Positions 20,471-29,783 of a stretch of DNA of 64,000 bases are shown in pieces. Under the pieces are notes generated by a model. It was not told the DNA's origin. It saw only the letters and a program-made list of their open reading frames with translations, and ran no database searches. Position numbers and translations under genes: made by a program. Position 1 is the stretch's first letter; the number at the start of each line of letters is the position of its first letter. The DNA is from Phymatolithon calcareum (taxonomy: Eukaryota; Rhodophyta; Florideophyceae; Hapalidiales), in the NCBI GenBank assembly GCA_977006965.1, contig OZ345353.1, forward strand, positions 4,526,001 to 4,590,000, written 5' to 3'.

Positions 20471-21988
20471 GATGTAATAGTCATGGTATAGCTCCGAGTT
20501 GTTCCACCGGGAACACGTGCACATGAGCGAGCCCCTAGCCGAGGATATTGTCCAGCGTTTCCCATGAAAATGTATTCGGTATGATTTGTGACCGGCGAGA
20601 GGAAGGATAAATTCTTCAGCAAAAGTGAGTCGAGTCTGAACAGAATGAGCTGTGAGCGGCAAAAGGAAGAACAGTATGTAGACCAAAGATGAATTGGATC
20701 TGTACAGCATGAGCTGTGAACAGCAAATGGAAGGACAGTCTGTACAACAAAAGTGAGTTGAATCTGTACAGTATGGTGTGTGACCGGCGAAGGAAGGACA
20801 GTCTGTACAACAAAAGTGAGTTGAATCTGCACAGTATGGTGTGTGACCGGTGAGAATAAGGACAGTCTGCGCAACGAAAAGTGAGTCGAATCTGTACAGT
20901 ATGATGTGTGACCGGCGAAGGAAGGACAGTCTGTGCAACGAAAAGTGAGTCGAATCTGTACAGTATGATATGGGACCGGCGAAGGAAGGACAGTCTGTGA
21001 AACGAAAAGTGAGTCGAATCTGTACAGTATGATTTGTGACCGCCGGAGGAAGGACAGTCTGTGCAAAGAAAAGTGAGTCGAATTTGTACAGTATGAGCTG
21101 CGACCATTGAATGGAAGGCCAATCTGTACAACAAAAGTGATGCGAGTCTGTACAGTATAATGTGTGAACGGCGAAGGAATGAAAATCTGTACTACATAAA
21201 TGAGTTGAATCTCTACTCTATGAAGTATGGCCTTTCAAGGGGAAGTACTATTTCATTCGTCTTGAATACATTCCTCTTAAATATTCCCTTCTTCTGAAAT
21301 CCTTGTTGTATTTTCTTGTTTGTCTAGTTTGATTGTTTTCCTGTATGGCATGGTTGCTTGGATAGTGTATTGAAAGAATGTCGAAATATGATCTGTGTGG
21401 AGGGGCCACAGACCGTTGTGGAGGATCCCTGAAGAAAGCCACAGACCCCATGTGGAGGGGCCACAGACCCGTGTGGCGGGGCCACAGACCGCTGTGGAGG
21501 ATCCCTGAAGAAGGGCCCCAAACCCCATGTGGAGGGGCCACACACTGTGCTGAGAGGCACACGCATTGTGGGGACAAGACTTTTATTCAAAATATTACAA
21601 AGCGTATTACTGGTTGTTGGTAATATACGCGGCAGTCGAGGTCGACACGCAATTACAAGAAACGAGTTGGGCGATTAAAATTTGATTTGGGGAATATAAA
21701 AGGGGGAAGAGTAGTGAATCTCAGGGGGATAAGAAAGGGGGACCGGGCGAGGTCACGCGGTAAGGGAGTTAACACGACATACTCTTTATTCAAATCTCGT
21801 TGATCTGAGTCCCTCACGGTCAAGTCCAAAGTTGGGCAAAGAAGCAGCCCAGGGTGGTGTAGCAAACGTACGTGGTACACTTCCGGGTCGCTGTGGCGCT
21901 CGTGTGCGACAAAACGGTGCTGTTGCGGCGAGCAGTACGACTGCAGGGCCTTGAGACGCAGAGTCTCCGTGTCTCGACGTATATTTAA
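20471..21988 (-). repeat. Family D unit: leader, 64-bp array, spacer, hairpin array, spacer
   Basis: Plus-strand order is leader (20475-20580), about ten 64-bp units (20580-21200), spacer 2, hairpin array (21395-21560), then spacer 1 ending in the motif CGTATATTTAA at 21988. Spacer 1 contains TATAAAAGGGGG near 21697, a TATA-like box on the plus strand. Together with 19530-20470 it makes a long-form D unit. Confidence 0.88.
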
Positions 21989-23621
21989 CATGGTATAGCT
22001 CCGAGTTGTTCCATCGGGAACACGAGCACATGAGAGAGCCCCTAGCCGAGAAAAGTGACCAGCGTTTCCGATCAAAATGTGTTCCGTATGATTTGTGAAA
22101 GGCGAAAGGAAGGAGAGTCTCTTCAGCAAAGGAAGCCGAGTCTGAACAGAATGAGATGTGAGCGGCAAAAGGAAGAACAGTATGTAGACCAAAAATGAAT
22201 TGGGTCTGTACAGCATAAGCTTTGAACAGCAAATAGAAGGACAGTCTGTACAACAAAAGTGAGTTGAATCTGTACAGTATGATGTGTGACCGGTGAAAAT
22301 AAGGACAGTCTGCGCAACGAAAAGTGAGTCGAATCTGTACAGTATGATGTGTGACCGGCGAAGGAAGGACAGTCTGCGCAACGAAAAGTGAGTCGAATCT
22401 GTACAGTATGATGTGTGACCGGCGAAGGAAGGAAGTCTGCGCAACGAAAAGTGAGTCGAATCTGTACAGTATGATGTGTGACGGGCGAAAGGAAGGACAG
22501 TCTGTACAACAAAAGTGAGTTGAATCTGCACAGTATGGTGCGTGACCGGTGAAAGGAAGGACAGTCTGTGCAACGAAAAGTGAGTCGAATCTGTACAGTA
22601 TGATATGTGACCGGCGAAGGAAGGACAGTCTGCGCAACGAAAAGTGAGTCGAATCTGTACAGTATGATTTGTGACCGCCGGAGGAAGGACAGTCTGTGCA
22701 AAGAAAAGTGAGTCGAATTTGTACAGTATGAGCTGCGACCATTGAATGGAAGGCCAATCTGTACAACAAAAGTGATGCGAGTCTGTAGAGTATAATGTGT
22801 GAACGGCGAAGGAATGAAAATCTGTACTACATAAATGAGTTGAATCTCTACTCTATGAAGTATGGCCTTTCAAGGGGAAGTACTATTTCATTCGTCTTGA
22901 ATACATTCCTCTTAAATATTCCCTTCTTCTGAAATCCTTGTTGTATTTTCTTGTTTGTCTAGTTTGATTGTTTTCCTGTATGGCATGGTTGCTTGGATAG
23001 TGTATTGAAAGAATGTCGAAATATGATCTGTGTGGAGGGGCCACAGACCGTTGTGGAGGATCCCTGAAGAAAGCCACAGACCCCATGTGGAGGGGCCACA
23101 GACCCGTGTTGCGGGGCCACAGACCGCTGTGGAGGATCCCTGAAGAAGGGCCCCAAACCCCATGTGGAGGGGCCACACAGTGCTGAGAGGCACACGCATT
23201 GTGGGGACAAGACTTTTATTCAAAATATTACAAAGCGTATTACTGGTTGTTGGTAATATACGCGGCAGTCGAGGTCGACACGCAATTACAAGAAACGAGT
23301 TGGGCGATTAAAATTTGATTTGGGGAATATAAAAGGGGGAAGAGTAGTGAATCTCAGGGGGATAAGAAAGGGGGACCGGGCGAGGTCACGCGGTAAGGGA
23401 GTTAACACGACATACTCTTTATTCAAATCTCGTTGATCTGAGTCCCTCACGGTCAAGTCCAAAGTTGGGCAAAGAAGCAGCCCAGGGTGGTGTAGCAAAC
23501 GTACGTGGTACACTTCCGGGTCGCTGTGGCGCTCGTGTGCGACAAAACGGTGCTGTTGCGGCGAGCAGTACGACTGCAGGGCCTTGAGACGCAGAGTCTC
23601 CGTGTCTCGACGTATATTTAA
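21989..23621 (-). repeat. Short family D unit (1633 bp), tandem
   Basis: Starts at CATGGTATAGCTCCGAG and ends at CGTATATTTAA, where the next unit starts identically. It holds about eleven 64-bp units (22090-22800) and a hairpin array (23035-23185). Spacer 1 is virtually identical to that of the previous unit (21570-21988), so the duplication is recent. The CxxC gene is missing between leader and spacer. Confidence 0.93.
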
Positions 23622-25443
23622 CATGGTATAGCTCCGAGTTGTTCCATCGGGAACACGAGCACATGAGAGAGCCCCTAGCCGAGAAAAGTGACCAGCGTTT
23701 CCGATCAAAATGTGTTCCGTATGATTTGTGAAAGGCGAAAGGAAGGAGAGTCTCTTCAGCAAAGGAAGCCGAGTCTGAACAGAATGAGATGTGAGCGGCA
23801 AAAGGAAGAACAGTATGTAGACCAAAAATGAATTGGATCTGCACAGCATAAGCTTTGAACAGCAAATAGAAGGACAGTCTGTACAACAAAAGTGAGTTGA
23901 ATCTGTACAGTATGATGTGTGACGGGCGAAAGGAAGGACAGTCTGTACAACAAAAGTGAGTTGAATCTGCACAGTATGGTGCGTGACCGGTGAAAGGAAG
24001 GACAGTTTGTGCAACGAAAAGTGAGTCGAATCTGTACAGTATGATATGTGACCGGCGAAGGAAGGACAGTCTGCGCAACGAAAAGTGAGTCGAATCTGTA
24101 CAGTATGATGTGTGACCGGCGAAGGAAGGAAGTCTGTGCAACGAAAAGTGAGTCGAATCTGTACAGTATGATGTGTGACCGGCGAAGGAAGGACAGTCTG
24201 TGCAACGAAAAGTGAGTCGAATCTGTACAGTATGATATGTGACCGGCGAAGGAAGGACAGTCTGCGCAACGAAAAGTGAGTCGAATCTGTACAGTATGAT
24301 GTGTGACCGGCGAAGGAAGGAAGTCTGTGCAACGAAAAGTGAGTCGAATCTGTACAGTATGATGTGTGACCGGCGAAGGAAGGACAGTCTGTGCAACGAA
24401 AAGTGAGTCGAATCTGTACAGTATGATATGTGACCGGCGAAGGAAGGACAGTCTGTGAAACGAAAAGTGAGTCGAATCTGAACAGTATGATTTGTGACCG
24501 CCGGAGGAAGGACAGTCTGTGCAAAGAAAAGTGAGTCGAATTTGTACAGTATGAGCTGCGACCATTGAATGGAAGGCCAATCTGTACAACAAAAGTGATG
24601 CGAGTCTGTACAGTATAATGTGTGAACGGCGAAGGAATGAAAATCTGTACTACATAAATGAGTTGAATCTCTACTCTATGAAGTATGGCCTTTCAAGGGG
24701 AAGTACTATTTCATTCGTCTTGAATACATTCCTCTTACATATTCCCTTCTTCTGAAATCCTCGTTGTATTGGTTTGTTTTTCTAGTTTAATTGTTTTCCT
24801 CTATAGCATTGTTGCTTGGATCGTGTATTGAAAGTATGTCGAAATATGATCTGTGTGGAGGGGCCACAGACCGTTGTGGAGGATCCCCGAAGAAAGCCAC
24901 AGACCCCATGTGGAGGGGCCACAGACCCGTGTGGCGGGGCCACAGACCGCTGTGGAGGATCCCTGAAGAAGGGCCCCAAACCCCATGTGGAGGGGCCACA
25001 CAGTGCTGAGAGGCACACGCATTGTGGGGACAAGACTCGTATTCAAAATAATACAAAGCTTTTTACTGGTTGTTGGTAATATACGCGGCAGTCGAGGTCG
25101 ACACGGAATTATCAGAAACGAGTTGGGAGAATAAAATTATATTTGGGGAATTTAAACGGTGGAAGAGTAGGGGATCTCAGAAGGAGAAGAAAGGGGGACC
25201 GGGCGAGGTCACGCGGTAAGGGAGTTAACACGACATACTCTTTATTCAAATCTCGTTGATCTGAGTCCCTCACGGTCTAGTCCAAGGTTGGACAAAGAAG
25301 CATCCCAGGGTTGGGTAGCAAACGTACGTGGTACACTTCCGGGTCGCTGTGGCGCTCGTGTGCGACAAAACGGTGCTGTTGCGGCGTACAGTACGACTGC
25401 AGGGCCTTGAGACGGAGAGTCTCCGTGTCTCGACGTATATTTA
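23622..25443 (-). repeat. Short family D unit (about 1822 bp) with the longest 64-bp array
   Basis: The leader is nearly identical to the previous unit, followed by about fifteen 64-bp units (23700-24660), spacer 2, a hairpin array (24850-25005) and spacer 1. In the array a block of three units (normal, normal, 3-bp-deleted) recurs as a higher-order repeat of about 190 bp around 24000-24400. The unit ends at the F-box-like segment. Confidence 0.92.
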
Positions 25444-26272
25444 TCACTTCTATCCGGCTCAGGTTTTGAAGAGCGAGGCCTCAAGATGAAATTGTTTTGC
25501 GATCTCTGACTTGTTTCCTATCCTCACTGATTATTGTAATGCTCAAGCAATATGCGGAAAAAGATTACTCGGATCACTCATTCGGGGAATCTATTTGTAG
25601 TGCTAGTTTCTCGATTTGATCGAATATTTACTACCATTTCGAGAAACTCCCTTTTCGGAGCAGGAAGGCTAGAGACGGTGCGGAGTTATGGCGTTCTTTT
25701 CAGAATCCTGGCATAATCTACCTCTTGAGATCATACACTTCGTGCAGACCACCGATGATGGCATGCATGTCTAAACAAGGCAGCTACCGCCGGTGTCCCG
25801 CATGAATCGATACCCTTGGTTATGTTGTGGGGACACATGCGGCGGCAGCAGGACAGCGACCACGCTCGAAGACATCCGGGCTTTAATCGACATCGCTAAT
25901 GAATGTCTTAGAGCCGCAACCACGGGCATTCGAACAGCGGCGCAGCACGAAAGATCACGATGCCCGGCCAGGTCTTTCAGAACCGTCTCGACACGGAAGT
26001 AGCGGCATTCGAGAATCCGCCGCGCTCTAAGACGTTCCCGCGACAGTCTAAGTCACCGGACAGCGCATGGGCGCCAGAACCGGTACCCGCCTGGAAGAAC
26101 CTTTTGGCGTTTTACGACCGGGCCAAGAACGCCTTCTGGACGTTTTCTGTGCGACCCTCTAAAAAGGTTGCGACAGGCTGCGCCGCGCTGCAACAAGGCG
26201 AGACTCTGTTCGTCATATTCACAGGGTCGTGCATCCGGCGGCTGCTGAAAACGCAGCTGCACGCAGCGCGTA
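25444..26272 (+). pseudogene. F-box-like gene unit, truncated by a LINE fragment
   Basis: The ATG at 25688 opens MAFFSESWHNLPLEIIHFV with a stop at the GMHV* position. A second frame (25793-26002) has EDIRALIDIANECLRAATTG. A third (from 25960) has MPGQVFQNRLDTEVAAFENP and VIFTGSC. At about 26273 the sequence changes abruptly to LINE reverse transcriptase, so the 3' half and poly(A) region present in the 35 kb copy are missing. Confidence 0.5.
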
Positions 26273-26638
26273 CATTCTCCAACCTAGCATGATCTATACT
26301 CCTGAGGACGACCGAAAAAACGGTTTCTAAGAAACAGAGTGGTGCCACAAGGATCCCCGCTATCATCGGCGCTATATAATATCTTCATGGACGTTCTTGC
26401 TGAGACTGTTCCAAGAATTCTGTTTCATTATTCAAAAACGGGACATTTTTTGATTCATTTTAAAGGCACCAAGACCTCACTGTGAGTAACGGAGAAGCTT
26501 CTCTTACTTCTAACTTACTGCATTCTTTTTTAACTTTTCCTTGACTCCAGTTTCTCTCTATATGAGAGTTCGAGTTAATGTTCAGTACCTTCGTCCATCA
26601 TCTTAGACTGAAGTATTCCTGGAAGTGCAATAAGTTAA
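26273..26638 (+). pseudogene. LINE reverse transcriptase fragment
   Basis: This is homologous to the reverse complement of 8470-8790. It encodes VVPQGSPLSSALYNIFMDVL at about 26333-26392, the intact form of the conserved RT block, then decays. It keeps about 60 bp absent from the 8.6 kb copy. The left edge cuts the F-box-like unit and the right edge ends at the family C region. Confidence 0.8.
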
Positions 26639-27025
26639 ACTCATCGTCCTGCATTCCATGCGCATCTCCCGTCCAGTCGACCGACAGTTCCATTCGCCGT
26701 CCCTCTTCGCCAACACGAAGCTTGTTATGGGATGTGGCCTGACCACACAACCAACCTCGCATGGGGTGTATGGTCCCCCCACAGAACATGCCATGGGATG
26801 TGTGCCCACCCACACAATCTGCCATTGGGTGCGTGGCCCCCGAACACAGCATGTCCTGCGGTGTGACACCCCTCTTACATTTTAAAATGACAGAACCAGT
26901 GCAGAAAAATCTCAAGTTAACATATGCTAAGATACTATTGCCCCTCACTTAGAGACCAATATTGGAGACCAAGCCAGGAAGCCCACTATTGACGTCATAA
27001 TGCGGCCAGAGAATTTCTTCTCAAA
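26639..27025 (+). repeat. Family C 3' region, left copy
   Basis: It starts with CATCGTCCTGCATTCCATGC, as at 32350. Hairpin-type units follow (26735-26870, such as GGTGTATGGTCCCCCCACAGA), then the tail AACACAGCATGTCCTG, CAAGTTAACATATGCTAAGA and CATAATGCGG. It lies about 5.7 kb upstream of, and in the same orientation as, the equivalent region after the charged-helix gene, so the pair brackets Hsp70 and that gene. Confidence 0.85.
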
Positions 27026-27468
27026 ACATGATATTGATATTGACGGTGTCATCACGAAGTTACATATTTGGCGCACAGAAGCTAATTTGTGATTATATTT
27101 TGCAATATTATTTTTTTAAAAACTACTCTGCGCAACGTTTATCACGTGTCTTGATGGCTACGTGTGCACCCTTCGCGTGGTCTCGCCACCTTTGTACGCA
27201 TTCCGCACCGCTATTTCTGGCCACTACATCATATCTTTGTGGCCCCACTGCAATTTTGGGCCCCCCTGTGCGGTCCGCCCGCAAATGCTTGTGACCCCCG
27301 CTACGTGCCCCTCCACTCGTGTCACTCGCCCCCATTTAACCCGGGAACCCTGGGTTACATGACCGCCTTTTCGCATCGCGAAGATCTCTGTGGGTAACTT
27401 CCTCTTCCAGTTGTTGACATTCGCTCCCGGTGCCGCTCTTTGCTTTCTCGACCATTTCTTCTATCGCC
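27026..27468 (+). promoter_or_regulatory. Hsp70 upstream region
   Basis: No other gene is seen. A C-rich stretch (27235-27330) carries GTGGCCCC-like pieces resembling decayed hairpin units. A heat-shock element was looked for; only scattered TTC/GAA triplets were seen near 27365-27410 and these are not a convincing array. Confidence 0.3.
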
Positions 27469-29292
27469 ATGCCTGCTATAGGAATTGACCTTGGGACCAC
27501 CAACTGTGTGGTTGCCTATCAGAAGGATTCAGGAACTGTTGAGGTCATTTCTAGCAACGTCGGTGGAAAATTAATCCCGTCCTTTGTGTCCTTCACAAGC
27601 ACAAATCGCGAATTCGGTGCAGTGGCGAAGAAGAAGTTCCGTTCGAACATCAAGAATACTGTTTACGCTGTCAAGCGTCTTCTTGGACGTGAATTTGCGG
27701 ACAAAGTTGTGCAGGCAGATATCAAGGACAACAACTATCTGTACGATATCGTTGATGTCGATGGTCGCGCTGTAATCGAAGTCGATTATCTTGGTTCGAG
27801 GAAGCAGTTTACACCGGTCGAGATTTCGGCAATGCTTCTTGGCCATCTGAAGAAGTTGGCAGAGAAGATTGTCGGGAGTGTGGATGGAGCTGTCATCACC
27901 GTTCCGGCCTACTTTAATGACGCACAGCGCCTCCTGACGAAAGAGGCTGCCGTTGTCGCCGGAATTCGAGTACTGTCCATCATCAACGAGCCGACTGCGG
28001 CGGCGTTGGCTTACGGCCTCCAGATGAATTCAGTAGAGAAAAACGTCGTCCTCGTCTTTGACATTGGCGGGGGGACGTTCGATGTCACGCTCATGGAGTT
28101 GACCCACGGAAACACCGTTACTGTTCTTGCGACCGGCGGTGAAACGCACCTCGGTGGCGAAGACTTTGACTCTCGCTTGGTCCAGTACTTCGCCAAGGCA
28201 TTCAACGAACAAGAAAATGCGAACATCTTCGACTGCGAGAAGGCGATTCTGAAGATTCGTGCGAAAGTTTCTGAAGAAAAGCACATTCTGTCGGGGTCCA
28301 ATTCAACGATCTTGGCTGTTGACTCTCTGTTTGAAGGAAAGGATTTCGAAATGACGGTCTCGAGGGAGACCTTTGAAGATCTCTGCTCTGACCTTTTGGA
28401 GAAGATGATTGTCGAGACGCGCAATGTTCTGGAGCATGGCAGTATGCACGCGAGGGACGTGGATTCTGTGGTACTGGTTGGTGGCTCTTCGCGAATTCCG
28501 AAAGTGCAGGAAATGCTCTCCACGGAATTTGGTTCTGCAAAAGTCCTGCGGAACATAAATCCGGATGAAGCCGTGGCCATCGGTGCGGCCGTTTTTGCCG
28601 CCAGCCTCGATGATCCTGACAATGGAACGTGTAATCTTCACGACGTAACTCCGTTTTCGCTCGGGCTGCGAGTGTTTGATGGTTCAATTTCATTCATCAT
28701 TCCGCGAAACAGCAGCGTTCCCACTCGGTCCACGAAGCGCTTTGAAACAGGGTATGATGATCAGACCGAAGTAACGTTTCCTATATACGAAGGCGAGCAC
28801 ATTCAGCATGAAAGGAACACCCTTTTAGCTTCCTTCTCTATTGAAGGAATTCAACCTCGGCCGAGTGGAGAGGAGAAGTTTGATGTCACCTTCGAAATTG
28901 ATGCCGAAGGTGTCCTGACTGTGTCTGCGGAAAACGTTTCCAGCTCTCAGCGGATAAAAAAATCAGTAACTGTCTCGGAGAGGCGAGGCACTATCAACCG
29001 TCAAGAGAAAAGGCGCATGATTGAAGAAGAGTTCCGACATAACGACCTTGACGATGCGGAGAATGAGCGCTTAGCTGCACGTCATGAGCTGGAGAAGCTC
29101 TGCCGTTCTGCTCTCAAGGAAGGAGAGAGTTCAAGAGAGAGCAATGTATGCAAAAAAATTTCCAATGTGCTTAAGTGGGTTCTTACTAACCTCGATAAAG
29201 CGAAGGATGATTACGTGGAGAAAAAGGACTCCGTTGAAGAGATGTTGTCTTCTTCTTCTGAGCCGCCCCAGAAAAAAGCAAAAACAAGCTAA
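27469..29292 (+). CDS. Divergent cytosolic/nuclear-type Hsp70 chaperone
   Basis: A 607-residue protein starting at the ATG at 27469 (MPAIGIDLGTTN). The nucleotide-binding domain shows phosphate-1 GIDLGTTNCVVAY, NEPTAAALAYGL, phosphate-2 VFDIGGGTFDVTL and the adenosine motif VVLVGGSSRIPKVQ. The substrate-binding domain shows RNSSVPTRSTKRFETGYDDQ and FDVTFEIDAEGVLTVSAEN. It is an ATP-driven chaperone by family. Oddities: the hydrophobic interdomain linker (usually DLLLLD-like) is CNLHD; the C-terminus is QKKAKTS instead of EEVD, losing the TPR co-chaperone tail and gaining a basic patch; it is about 35-45 residues shorter than usual. There is no signal or transit peptide. An AATAAA lies at 29437-29442. 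The charged-helix gene follows on the same strand. Confidence 0.95.
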   Translation: MPAIGIDLGTTNCVVAYQKDSGTVEVISSNVGGKLIPSFVSFTSTNREFGAVAKKKFRSNIKNTVYAVKRLLGREFADKVVQADIKDNNYLYDIVDVDGRAVIEVDYLGSRKQFTPVEISAMLLGHLKKLAEKIVGSVDGAVITVPAYFNDAQRLLTKEAAVVAGIRVLSIINEPTAAALAYGLQMNSVEKNVVLVFDIGGGTFDVTLMELTHGNTVTVLATGGETHLGGEDFDSRLVQYFAKAFNEQENANIFDCEKAILKIRAKVSEEKHILSGSNSTILAVDSLFEGKDFEMTVSRETFEDLCSDLLEKMIVETRNVLEHGSMHARDVDSVVLVGGSSRIPKVQEMLSTEFGSAKVLRNINPDEAVAIGAAVFAASLDDPDNGTCNLHDVTPFSLGLRVFDGSISFIIPRNSSVPTRSTKRFETGYDDQTEVTFPIYEGEHIQHERNTLLASFSIEGIQPRPSGEEKFDVTFEIDAEGVLTVSAENVSSSQRIKKSVTVSERRGTINRQEKRRMIEEEFRHNDLDDAENERLAARHELEKLCRSALKEGESSRESNVCKKISNVLKWVLTNLDKAKDDYVEKKDSVEEMLSSSSEPPQKKAKTS

Positions 29293-29436
29293 AATGTCAT
29301 TCTGCTTGTCCGAAATTCTTTGCAATGCGCTATTTCTGCATATCTTTGTTCTCTGTCAGAAACTAATCGTGGAATATCCAAGTTAATACGACGATAGATG
29401 GTACAAACGAACATGTAGAGAGCAACAGAGTTCACA

Positions 29437-29442
29437 AATAAA
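29437..29442 (+). terminator. Probable poly(A) signal of the Hsp70 gene
   Basis: AATAAA lies 145 bp after the Hsp70 stop codon, in an A-rich non-coding stretch before the next gene. Confidence 0.5.
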
Positions 29443-29783
29443 GGGAGAGATCTTGAGAAATTCGTCGATGTTCTACGTCATCAACTTCCTGTAGTTCATC
29501 TCGAGTCGCAGATGTCTCTGTCGCGCACCGGATGCGAATGCTTCCCGACAAGCGGAATGGATTGACGACAGAGAAGAACGGTTGGGAGTGGACAGCGTGG
29601 CTCAGGAAGATTCAAGTGCGCCTCTGTGGGTGGAAGCATTATCATATTTTCGAATTTTCCGGATAGTGCCAAATATGGTCGCCAGGTTGATTGACTAGAT
29701 TGCACGTAATTCGGCCTTCTTCGTATTGTGGCCCTCCCACCAGATGTGTGGCCCCTCCACTCTTCGCATGCTGCACTCGTAAC

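Noticed and set aside
20330-24592. Long minus-strand open frames of 200-410 codons rich in Ser, His, Arg and Leu
   Set aside because: They run along the 64-bp arrays, repeat the same residues in shifting frames and start at arbitrary points. They are a by-product of a stop-free repeat, not genes. The same applies to 33613-34497, 19135-19710 and 11531-11920.
27360-27420. Heat-shock element upstream of Hsp70
   Set aside because: TTC and GAA triplets are present but not in the alternating 5-bp spacing needed.
28011-28693. Minus-strand frames of 112-203 codons
   Set aside because: They are antisense to the conserved Hsp70 coding sequence.
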